Source: JAADHY01 sp964428935
GTDB lineage: Bacteria; Planctomycetota; Planctomycetia; Planctomycetales; Planctomycetaceae
NCBI GenBank assembly: GCA_964428935.1
Contig: CAYSAG010000263.1
Location: 1 to 7,353 of the forward strand
DNA: 7,353 nt
Reading direction: 5' to 3'
Shown: in pieces, positions 1-6,781 of the stretch
Numbering within the stretch: the first letter of the stretch is position 1
Layout: the number at the start of each line of letters is the position of its first letter
Translations under genes and position numbers: made by a program
The notes under the pieces: model-generated
Databases searched by the model: none
What the model saw: the letters and a program-made list of their open reading frames with translations, nothing else
What the model was told of the DNA's origin: nothing

Positions 1-55
1 GATGTTGAACAGGCGGGCGTGAAAGGCAAAGGCCACCGCCAGCCCGGTGAACATG
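1..55 (-). pseudogene. ABC transporter permease fragment (BPD_transp_2-like)
   Basis: Read on the minus strand from base 55, out of frame with the DUF4432 gene, these bases encode MFTGLAVAFAFHARLFNI. This closely matches the conserved segment (typically FTGLAVAFAFRAGLFNIG.EGQ) of permeases in sugar and nucleoside ABC importers of the YufP/RbsC-like superfamily. In intact permeases this segment lies after one or two membrane helices, so this cannot be a natural N-terminus. In the same frame upstream I read LISALRCWR, which has no permease character, so similarity begins abruptly at about base 55. Either the fragment continues as a real permease beyond the window edge, joined to DUF4432 by a deletion or rearrangement, or it is an assembly chimera. 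Only 18 residues are visible. Confidence 0.45.
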
Positions 56-719
56 CCTCCAGCAGCGGAGAGCCGAAATTAATGTGGTAGAGCAGCTGGA
101 CGGTGGTCGGTTGGTCCGAAAGGTTTTCGACCTCGTCGCAGACCTGGAAGGACGTGCTGCCGAATTGGGTCGTCACGGTCGACTTCAAGCGCACGCGGTA
201 GAACAGGAACCGCGACTCTTCGACTTCCCCGACCACTTGAATTTGCTGCTGGTCCGGGTCGACGTGCACGGCGACGCGGTGAGCGGGACGGTTGGCAATG
301 CGGCCGTGCAGGGCGTAGCGGAGGCGTCCTTGCGGGTCAAAGTCCGGAGCGCCGTTGCTTTCCAGCCCACACCGCACCAGCAGCTCGTCAAACCCGTCCA
401 GCCAGCCCAACCCGGACGGGTCGCTGAGCGGGACAAACTTCGGGTGGACCGGGCCTCGCACAGGCGACTGCCAGCCCAACTCGGTCTGGTCCACGCGGGC
501 CTTCCAAATTCCCATGCCTCGGGTCGGCAGAACCGTCAACAACATGTTGCCGTTGTTGACCTCCACCACCTCCACGCCGTCGCTTAGCCCACCGCGCAGC
601 GTTTGCTTTCGGACGAACCAGCCGGAGGGTGTGCCCGGCACGTCCGTCCCTCCAACGACAAACTCCGGTTGGTCGAAACCGCTTTGCACGTCGGTCAGCG
701 TCCACGTCTTGACTGCCAT
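1..719 (-). CDS. DUF4432 / aldose-1-epimerase-like protein, C-terminus lost (partial)
   Basis: The ATG at 719-717 opens a protein starting MAVKTWTLTDVQSGFDQPEF. The family has the galactose-mutarotase-like beta-sandwich fold and is thought to act on sugars in the cytoplasm; its exact substrate is unknown. Visible family features are NGNMLLTVLPTRGMGIWKA near residues 55-73, WLDGFDELLVRCGLESNGAP near 109-128, LHGRIANRPAH near 139-149, and LLYHINFGSPLLE near 208-220. I see no signal peptide. An AAGGA ribosome site lies 6 bases upstream of the ATG. Full-length members run well beyond 300 residues, but recognisable similarity stops at about codon 221 (near base 57). The frame then stays open to the window edge with a Trp/Pro/Cys-rich stretch unlike the family, while another frame there encodes an ABC permease motif. 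The gene is therefore truncated or chimeric. It is the last of three minus-strand genes, 228 bp after the DJ-1/PfpI gene. The family call is firm; the 3' end is not. Confidence 0.75.
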   Translation of the reverse strand, partial: MAVKTWTLTDVQSGFDQPEFVVGGTDVPGTPSGWFVRKQTLRGGLSDGVEVVEVNNGNMLLTVLPTRGMGIWKARVDQTELGWQSPVRGPVHPKFVPLSDPSGLGWLDGFDELLVRCGLESNGAPDFDPQGRLRYALHGRIANRPAHRVAVHVDPDQQQIQVVGEVEESRFLFYRVRLKSTVTTQFGSTSFQVCDEVENLSDQPTTVQLLYHINFGSPLLEACSPGWRWPLPFTPACST

Positions 720-725
720 GCCTTG

Positions 726-730
726 TCCTT
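726..730 (-). promoter_or_regulatory. Ribosome binding site of the DUF4432 gene
   Basis: On the minus strand the sequence is AAGGA followed by six bases (CAAGGC) and the ATG at 719-717. The spacing is normal and supports this ATG as the start. Confidence 0.6.
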
Positions 731-873
731 TCCGTTCTCGGAATTCGGACCTTTCGGAGGTTGCGTGAAACGACTGCGTTCGTGTGGCCGTTCCTGGCCG
801 GTCGGACGTTTCGCACTCGACGGCGGTCGCACTGGACGGCGCCGGCCCGGGCCGCTCGGCTTCGGCGGCGTTC

Positions 874-902
874 ATCTTAACGGGCCGACGGTGCGAGGAC
901 GA
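874..902 (-). promoter_or_regulatory. Weak candidate promoter upstream of the DUF4432 gene
   Basis: The 228-bp gap between the DJ-1/PfpI stop and the DUF4432 start has one AT-richer point, reading TAAGAT on the minus strand (874-879). That resembles a sigma-70 -10 box. The hexamer 17 bases upstream (TCGTCC, 897-902) matches the -35 consensus at only about half its positions. The rest of the gap is GC-rich and shows no small gene. This is speculative. Confidence 0.2.
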
Positions 903-911
903 GAGGAACGG

Positions 912-926
912 CCGGTCTTTCACCGG
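912..926. other. Short hairpin after the DJ-1/PfpI gene
   Basis: CCGGT and ACCGG flank a 5-base loop about 20 bp past the stop of the DJ-1/PfpI gene. The 5-bp GC stem has no following T tract, so it could only be a weak or factor-assisted terminator, or chance in GC-rich DNA. Confidence 0.2.
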
Positions 927-947
927 TGGACCGGCTCCGGTAGACGC

Positions 948-1520
948 TCAGCCTTTGGCCGCTCGTTCCCGCGCTTGCTTCAGCAGCCGAATCCACGGCC
1001 CGACCCAGTGCCCGTGGTCGTGGTAGGTCCGACCGCTGACCAGGTTGCCGTCCACCACGCACGGCTCGTCGACGAAAATGCCGCCGCAGACCTCCAGGTC
1101 GAACCGGCACTTGGGCACCGTGGCCATTCGACGTCCCTTCACGCAGCCGGCGTAAGCCGGAATTTCAACCCCGTGGCAAACGCACCCGACCGGTTTGTTC
1201 TTTTCGAAAAAGTGCCGGGTGATTCGGACCAGGTCTTCGTCGTAGCGCAGGTACTCGGGAGCTCGACCGCCAGAGAAGAAAATGCCCAGGTACTGCTCGG
1301 GGTCGACGTCGCGAAAGGCAATGTCCGCCTCAATGGTGTAGCCTTCCCACTCCTTTGTAATGGTCCAGCCCGGCTTCACCTCGTGCAGAACCATTTGGTA
1401 CCGGCGTTTTTCCGGAGCCGCTACGACCGGCTGAAAGGCTTCTTCAATCAGTCGGTAGTACGGGTAGAGCGTGTCGAGGGTTTCGGTGGCGTCGCCGACA
1501 ATCAGAAGCACTTTGTCCAT
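948..1520 (-). CDS. DJ-1/PfpI family protein (class I glutamine amidotransferase-like)
   Basis: This 190-residue cytoplasmic protein has the usual PfpI single-domain length. The N-terminal KVLLIVGDATETLDTLYPYY is the first Rossmann-like strand and turn. FFSGGRAPEYLR (81-92) holds the family glutamate, Glu89, which lies beside the nucleophile in PfpI proteins. VGCVCHGVE (111-119) is the nucleophile elbow with Cys115-His116. DGNLVSGRTYHDHGHW (157-172) occupies the place where classical PfpI proteins read DGNLIT.RG, and carries a His-Asp-His-Gly-His cluster (167-171). The family includes peptidases, glyoxalase/deglycase-type enzymes, chaperones and uncharacterised stress proteins, so the reaction cannot be named. 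The ATG at 1520 is backed by a GGAGGA site. The gene lies 204 bp after the oxidoreductase gene on the same strand and 228 bp before DUF4432. The family call is strong; the function is open. Confidence 0.9.
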   Translation of the reverse strand: MDKVLLIVGDATETLDTLYPYYRLIEEAFQPVVAAPEKRRYQMVLHEVKPGWTITKEWEGYTIEADIAFRDVDPEQYLGIFFSGGRAPEYLRYDEDLVRITRHFFEKNKPVGCVCHGVEIPAYAGCVKGRRMATVPKCRFDLEVCGGIFVDEPCVVDGNLVSGRTYHDHGHWVGPWIRLLKQARERAAKG

Positions 1521-1527
1521 GCCGAGT

Positions 1528-1533
1528 TCCTCC
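1528..1533 (-). promoter_or_regulatory. Strong Shine-Dalgarno of the DJ-1/PfpI gene
   Basis: The minus strand reads GGAGGA, then seven bases, then the ATG at 1520-1518. This is a consensus-like site that fixes the start codon. Confidence 0.75.
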
Positions 1534-1640
1534 GTCTGGTGTCAACGGTTGGGTTCGGCTTGAAAACGAAAGGGGCCGTCCGGAGCGAAGAGGACGTCAG
1601 CGCAGGCCGACGTCGACCTCGGCTGCCCGACCGGCCGTTT

Positions 1641-1660
1641 GCCGTCCGGCGTCCGACGGC
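1641..1660. terminator. Candidate hairpin between the oxidoreductase and DJ-1/PfpI genes
   Basis: GCCGTC (1641-1646) and GACGGC (1655-1660) can pair around an 8-base loop, about 65 bp downstream of the oxidoreductase stop on the minus strand. On that strand the stem is followed by AAA and then GC-rich sequence rather than a T run, so it is not a classical intrinsic terminator. It may act as a processing or pausing structure, or be chance. Confidence 0.2.
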
Positions 1661-1724
1661 CAGAGGAGCGGACCGCCGTTTCCAGCCGGAAGGCGTCGAC
1701 GCGGCTTCGCCTTTGCGCTCGGAC

Positions 1725-3029
1725 TCACACGTCCAGCTCGAAGCCTTTCCGCCGCGGTCGGTCCAGCCACTGGTTGGCCTCGTCGTCCCCGACGAACTGT
1801 TCCTTTTCCGGGTCCCACTTCAGCGGCCGCCCCAGCCTCATGGAAATGTTCGCCAAGTGGCACGTCGTGACGCTGTGGTGTTGGCTGACGACGTCGGAAA
1901 TGGGCGTTCGCCGAGCGCGAATGCAGTCGAAGAAGTTGCCCATGTGGTTGACAATGCTGTCGAGTTTGCCGACGCGTTCCGGACGGGTCAGGTTGTCGAA
2001 GTCGTACAGGACGAACTTTTCTCGTGGCAGCGGGTCGTCCTTCAGGGCGTCGACCGGCTTGCCGGCCAGCGTTCCGCGGTTGACGAAGATTCGCCCTTTC
2101 TCGCCCTCGAACAGGACTCCGACGCGTCCGGTGTCCCGCACTTCCAGCACCACTCCGCTCGGGTACCGAATGGTTGCGGAAAAGCGGGTCGCCACGTTGT
2201 AGCCGTTGGGAATGTTCGGGAACTCGGCTCGTCCGTCGATTTCCACCGGCCGCTCGCCGATTCCCCACTGAGCAATGTCGAGGTCGTGGGCGCCCCAGTC
2301 GGTCATTTTGCCGCCCGAGTACTCGTACCACCAGCGGAACGTGTAGTGGCACCGCTGCTCAATGTACGGCACGTCCGGAGTTGGCCCTTGCCACAAGTCC
2401 CAGTTCAGGCAGTCCGGGACGGGCCGCACGGGGAAGGGGCCTCCCTGCGGGTTCGGACCCGTCGTGCACAGAACGCGTTTCAGTCGTCCCAACCTTCCCT
2501 GGCGAACCATTTCGACGGCGCGGCGGTAGCGTCCGTCGCTGCGTTGCCACGACCCGACCTGGACCACTCGGCCGGTTTCCTGGACGACGCGGCAAATGGC
2601 CTTCCCCTCGTTGACGGTCAACGTCAGCGGCTTTTCGACGTAGACGTCTTTGCCCGCCCGGCAAGCGTCAATGACCATTTTGGCGTGCCAGTGGTCGGGC
2701 GTGGCAATCAGGACCACGTCAATGTCCTTGCGGTCGAGCAGGTGTCGGTAGTCTTCGTAGATTTTCTGCGTGCTGCCGAAGCTGGCCCGAGCCTGCTCGC
2801 GCACGTTGCGGTCGACGTCGGCAAACGCCAACACCCGCCCGTACCGCTCAGCAATTCGCGTAATGACCGACCCTTGGTAGCGCAGACCAATTGTGCCAAT
2901 GCCCGGACGGTCGTTGGCCGAGCGGGGTAGCTGGCGGGCTTCGGCGTCGGCGGTGAAGACGTACGGCGTGGCCGCCAGAGCCGCCAGTCCGCTGGACCGT
3001 GCCAGAAACTCTCGACGCGACGTTCCCAC
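1725..3029 (-). CDS. Tat-exported Gfo/Idh/MocA family oxidoreductase
   Basis: This 434-residue protein has a twin-arginine signal, TSRREFLARSSGLAALA (3-19), followed by an Ala-rich segment and a likely cleavage near ADAEA (27-31), so it probably acts folded outside the cytoplasmic membrane. The NAD(P)-binding Rossmann region follows, with GIGTIGLRYQG (43-53) and the acidic strand end FADVD (69-73). VYVEKPLTLT (129-138) contains the family's EKP motif with catalytic-type Lys133. The C-terminal substrate domain holds DLWQGPTP (211-218), the WWYEYSGGKMTDWGAHDLDI block (233-252) and an NHMGNFFDCI helix (361-370). Relatives oxidise or reduce sugars, inositols and glycosides. Expanded Tat-exported sets are typical of planctomycetes; the substrate is unknown. 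The start is GTG, chosen because it places the Tat motif correctly and has a GGGAGGG site 7 bases upstream. It is first of a minus-strand run, followed by DJ-1/PfpI and DUF4432. Confidence 0.93.
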   Translation of the reverse strand: MGTSRREFLARSSGLAALAATPYVFTADAEARQLPRSANDRPGIGTIGLRYQGSVITRIAERYGRVLAFADVDRNVREQARASFGSTQKIYEDYRHLLDRKDIDVVLIATPDHWHAKMVIDACRAGKDVYVEKPLTLTVNEGKAICRVVQETGRVVQVGSWQRSDGRYRRAVEMVRQGRLGRLKRVLCTTGPNPQGGPFPVRPVPDCLNWDLWQGPTPDVPYIEQRCHYTFRWWYEYSGGKMTDWGAHDLDIAQWGIGERPVEIDGRAEFPNIPNGYNVATRFSATIRYPSGVVLEVRDTGRVGVLFEGEKGRIFVNRGTLAGKPVDALKDDPLPREKFVLYDFDNLTRPERVGKLDSIVNHMGNFFDCIRARRTPISDVVSQHHSVTTCHLANISMRLGRPLKWDPEKEQFVGDDEANQWLDRPRRKGFELDV

Positions 3030-3036
3030 CGTCAGT

Positions 3037-3043
3037 CCCTCCC
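3037..3043 (-). promoter_or_regulatory. Shine-Dalgarno that fixes the GTG start of the oxidoreductase
   Basis: The minus strand reads GGGAGGG, seven bases, then GTG at 3029-3027. This strong site, together with the Tat motif just downstream, supports the non-ATG start. Confidence 0.7.
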
Positions 3044-3438
3044 ACTTGCAACCACAAGTCGAACCGACACCCCAGGCGGTCGCTCAACCCCGGCCGCACA
3101 GCAAACGCAGCCGCAAACGCTTGGCTGGGACGCGTCGACTTTCCCCACCGGCCCTCGGACCGGTTCCACCGACAGGCCGTTCGCTTGACCAAGGCGGCTG
3201 CGCGCGTGCCGCGGTCCGCGCGAGGCCAGCTTACCGCTTGGGCTGCGCGCAAGCAACAAGGCGGTGGGCCGGGAGAGCACGGTCCGTGAGTGGAGCACGG
3301 TCGACGAAGGGGACCGGTCGTCGAGGGCTGGTGGCCGCCGAAGGCTGTGCGCGAGCCGCGGCTTACGGCGGCACGCCGTTGTCGGCGCCGGGCTGGCGTC
3401 TGTGGTGGACGGTCGCGGTTGGTGAGCGTTCACGCTGT

Positions 3439-3454
3439 CGGCAGCCGGCTGCCG
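3439..3454. repeat. Perfect 16-bp palindrome
   Basis: CGGCAGCCGGCTGCCG is its own reverse complement. It lies about 45 bp past the radical SAM stop and about 410 bp upstream of the oxidoreductase start. It could be a dimeric regulator site, or a hairpin of five to six GC pairs ending the radical SAM transcript. No T tract follows on the minus strand. The symmetry is directly visible; the role is unknown. Confidence 0.5.
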
Positions 3455-3497
3455 TACGGGGCCCGCACGGTCCAGCCCACGAGCCGTGGCGGTGGTT

Positions 3498-4850
<1,353 letters not shown>

Positions 4851-4951
4851 GGAGGCTTCCGTTTCGTGACGGGTTTGGCGTGACGGGCCGGCCACGTTCG
4901 GGCCGGCTCCGGCAGGTCGAACTCAAATTGAACCGAGAAAGCTCAAAGCGC

Positions 4952-4974
4952 CCGTCCCCTTTTGCCCGGGACGG
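4952..4974. other. Inverted repeat in the divergent intergenic region
   Basis: CCGTCCC (4952-4958) and GGGACGG (4968-4974) form a 7-bp perfect inverted repeat around a 9-base centre, CTTTTGCCC. It lies between the divergent radical SAM and moaB-like genes and overlaps the candidate -35 box of the rightward promoter, the expected place for a repressor operator. It could also be a hairpin. No T tract follows on either strand. Confidence 0.4.
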
Positions 4975-4989
4975 CCAGGCTGCTACATT
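4962..4989 (+). promoter_or_regulatory. Candidate sigma-70 promoter for the moaB-like gene run
   Basis: TTGCCC (4962-4967) and TACATT (4984-4989) are 16 bases apart in the divergent intergenic region, about 90 bp upstream of the TTG start at 5081. The TACATTCTAG patch is among the most AT-rich points of the gap, which makes it the best -10 candidate. The -35 box matches consensus only partly. A leftward promoter for the radical SAM gene should also lie here, but I cannot pick one. Confidence 0.35.
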
Positions 4990-5065
4990 CTAGTGCCGGC
5001 GGTCGGGGAACGCGACCGGCCGGCGGCGCTGGACACGAGCGTCGGGACGAAGCCGAAGAAGAAGC

Positions 5066-5071
5066 GGGAGG
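5066..5071 (+). promoter_or_regulatory. Shine-Dalgarno that fixes the TTG start of the moaB-like gene
   Basis: GGGAGG is followed by nine bases and then TTG at 5081. The frame has no ATG or GTG before the conserved core begins, and the ATG at 5130 is out of frame, so this site supports the rare TTG start. Confidence 0.6.
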
Positions 5072-5080
5072 CACGGGAAC

Positions 5081-5626
5081 TTGGACGACCTACCGGAAAA
5101 CGAACAACGCGAAACCAGCCACCGGGACCATGAGCGGGCTGCGGAGCGGGTCGGGGCGCTGGGGTTCGCCGTCCTCACCTTTTCCGACACTCGGACTCCG
5201 CAGACCGACGCCAGCGGAGCCGTCATTCGGCAGTTGGTGACAGAAGCGGGTCACCGGGTGGTTCGTTACGCGGTGGTCCCGGACGACGCCGCTTGCGTCG
5301 GCGAGGCCTTGCGAAAAGCGCTGGCCGACGGACAAGTGGACGTGGTGGTCAGCTCGGGCGGCACAGGCATTTCGCGCCGCGACTGCGCGCACCGGGTGGT
5401 GTCGGAGCTGTTGGACGAGCGGCTGGACGGTTTCGGCGAGCTGTTTCGCTTTCTGTCGTTTCAGCAGATTGGCTCGGCGGCCATGCTCAGTCGGGCCGTG
5501 GGCGGAGTGGCGTCGGGCAAGCTGGTGTTTGCCGTGCCCGGGTCGACGGCGGCCGTTCGGCTGGCCCTGCAGGAGCTGATTTTGCCGCAAGTGCGGCACC
5601 TGTTTCGGGAGCTGCACAAGGAATGA
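5081..5626 (+). CDS. moaB: MoaB/MogA-like molybdopterin-binding-fold protein
   Basis: This 181-residue cytoplasmic protein belongs to the MoCF/MogA-MoaB domain family, whose best-known members adenylylate molybdopterin before molybdenum insertion. The motifs run in family order: LTFSDTRTPQTDASG (32-46), the substrate-loop SSGGTGISRRD (91-101), DGFGELFRFLSF (116-127), AMLSRAVGG (134-142) and VFAVPGSTAAVRLA (149-162). All key glycine and aspartate positions look intact. Residues 1-25 are a charged extension before the core. The start is TTG, supported by a GGGAGG site. The stop overlaps the next gene's start (ATGA at 5623-5626), so translation is probably coupled. No other molybdenum-cofactor gene is in the window; the neighbours are membrane and glycosyltransfer genes. 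The family is certain; MoaB rather than MogA is a judgement from length and motifs, and a true cofactor role is inferred. Confidence 0.9.
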   Translation: MDDLPENEQRETSHRDHERAAERVGALGFAVLTFSDTRTPQTDASGAVIRQLVTEAGHRVVRYAVVPDDAACVGEALRKALADGQVDVVVSSGGTGISRRDCAHRVVSELLDERLDGFGELFRFLSFQQIGSAAMLSRAVGGVASGKLVFAVPGSTAAVRLALQELILPQVRHLFRELHKE

Positions 5627-6762
5627 GTGGACGGCGGCAGCAAGGTGGAGCGGCCTCGCGGCTCGGCTGGTCAGTGGCGAAGTGGCTGCTGTTCGCCGTG
5701 GTGTCGGTGTTCTTGGGCCGTCGGGCGTGGCAACTGTGGCAGCAAGGAGGTTTGTCCGGCGCTCGGCTACAGCCGTGGTGGCTGGTGCCCGCCGCCGCGG
5801 CGTACGCGGTCGGCTGGCTGCCGTCGGTTTGGTTTTGGCGACGAATGATGACTTTGTTGGGGACCAAGCCAAGGTGGAAGAGCGCGGTCGCTGGTTACTA
5901 CGTCGGGCACTTGGGCAAGTACGTGCCGGGCAAGGCCATGGTGCTGGTCCTTCGGGCCGGTGTGGCTCGAGCGGACGGGGTACCGTTGGCCGTCGGAGCG
6001 TTGACGGCCACGTACGAGACTTTGTTCCTAATGGCGGTGGCCTTGGCAGTAGGCGTGGCCCTCTCGCCGCTTTTCCTCCAGCCCGACCAATGGGCGCTGT
6101 TGCCGACGTGGCTGAGCTGGCTGCCCGAACACGCCGCGTGGGTTCCGGTGGCCGTGTTGCTTGCAACCGCCTGCGCGTTGCCGGTTGTCGCCCGGCTCTT
6201 TTCCTGGGTGGCAAGAAAAATGACGCCGGCCGAACTGGCTGCCGAGGCACGGGCCGACGTGGGGCACATTCCCACCGGTACTCTGCTGGCCGGCCTGGTG
6301 GCCTTTTGCGTGGCGTGGGCGTTGCATGGCTTGAGCTTGGGCTTCACACTCCGGTCGTTGGGGGTTCGCTTGAGCTGGGCGGCGTGGCCGGTGTGGACGG
6401 CTGCCGTCGCGCTGGCTACCTCGGTCGGCTTCTTGGCCGTCTTTGCGCCCGGGGGACTGGGCGTGCGGGAGGGTCTGCTGATTGAAACGCTGCGGGGTGC
6501 CGTTGGGGGCCCGACGGCCGTGTTGGCGGCTGTGCTGTTGCGAGCTGTTTGGTTCGCGACCGAGCTGGTTGTCGCTGGGGTGTTGTACGTCGCGCTGCTG
6601 AGTGGGTCGAGCCGGACCTCGGAGGACGAACGGCCGGCCAGCGACGAGCGGCTGGACTCGTCGAGCGGCTCCACCTCGGTGGACGTCGGCTCGGGCTCAA
6701 CGGCGGACGACGGGCAACAGGCAACGCCCGTCCGGTCCAAGAACACGGCCCACCCGGACTGA
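5623..6762 (+). CDS. LPG_synthase_TM / UPF0104 family multi-spanning membrane protein
   Basis: This 379-residue inner-membrane protein has about seven hydrophobic segments, near residues 19-36, 52-70, 122-148, 173-195, 219-240, 253-275 and 298-327. Family signatures are YYVGHLGKYVPGKAM (92-106) and FAPGGLGVREG (274-284), the latter the hallmark PGGxGxRE motif. The fold matches the membrane half of MprF, but the catalytic aminoacyl-transfer domain is absent, so this is not a complete lysyl-phosphatidylglycerol synthase. Stand-alone members often sit beside polyprenyl-phosphate glycosyltransferases and are suspected to move or present lipid-linked substrates. Residues from about 328 form a Ser/Asp/Gly-rich, probably disordered tail. 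The ATG overlaps the moaB-like stop (ATGA); GGGAG at 5608-5612 and AAGGA directly abutting the ATG give ribosome contacts. A GT2 glycosyltransferase follows after 19 bp, which supports a joint envelope role. Confidence 0.88.
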   Translation: MSGRRQQGGAASRLGWSVAKWLLFAVVSVFLGRRAWQLWQQGGLSGARLQPWWLVPAAAAYAVGWLPSVWFWRRMMTLLGTKPRWKSAVAGYYVGHLGKYVPGKAMVLVLRAGVARADGVPLAVGALTATYETLFLMAVALAVGVALSPLFLQPDQWALLPTWLSWLPEHAAWVPVAVLLATACALPVVARLFSWVARKMTPAELAAEARADVGHIPTGTLLAGLVAFCVAWALHGLSLGFTLRSLGVRLSWAAWPVWTAAVALATSVGFLAVFAPGGLGVREGLLIETLRGAVGGPTAVLAAVLLRAVWFATELVVAGVLYVALLSGSSRTSEDERPASDERLDSSSGSTSVDVGSGSTADDGQQATPVRSKNTAHPD

Positions 6763-6769
6763 AGCGAAC

Positions 6770-6774
6770 GGAGA
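6770..6774 (+). promoter_or_regulatory. Ribosome binding site of the GT2 gene
   Basis: GGAGA is followed by seven bases (CGCAGCC) and the ATG at 6782. It lies in the 19-bp gap after the membrane-protein stop, consistent with one transcript for the run. Confidence 0.65.
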
Positions 6775-6781
6775 CGCAGCC

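Larger units (their letters stand above)
3030..3497. other. 468-bp gap without a convincing gene
   Basis: This stretch lies between the radical SAM stop and the oxidoreductase start, both on the minus strand. Open frames cross it on both strands, but they are Arg/Ala/Pro-rich, match no family I recognise and have no matching ribosome sites, so I read them as GC-rich noise. It should carry the oxidoreductase promoter, but I see no clear -35/-10 pair. It holds a perfect 16-bp palindrome (3439-3454) and a weaker inverted repeat, CGCGCG around a 10-base spacer (3201-3222). I see no tRNA or riboswitch-like layout. Confidence 0.5.

Noticed and set aside
603..2930. Very long open frame of 775 codons on the plus strand, opposite the three minus-strand genes
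   Set aside because: Its protein has no recognisable domain and it is antisense to the DJ-1/PfpI and Tat-oxidoreductase genes, which have clear motifs and ribosome sites. Long antisense frames are expected where codons are GC-rich and TA-poor.
3201..3222. CGCGCG inverted repeat in the gap, considered as a terminator or regulator site
   Set aside because: Alternating CG runs pair easily by chance in this base composition, the loop is long, and no T tract follows.
5130..5132. ATG as an alternative start of the moaB-like gene
   Set aside because: It is out of frame with the conserved MoaB motifs; the TTG at 5081 with GGGAGG upstream fits better.
5090..6250. Open frame of 386 codons on the minus strand opposite the moaB-like and membrane-protein genes
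   Set aside because: The product is Arg/Pro/Thr-rich low-complexity sequence with no family match, and the plus strand carries clear MoaB and LPG_synthase_TM motifs.
5623..6762. Calling the membrane protein a full MprF lysyl-phosphatidylglycerol synthase
   Set aside because: The cytoplasmic aminoacyl-transferase domain that follows the membrane half in MprF is missing; only a disordered tail follows the last membrane segment.
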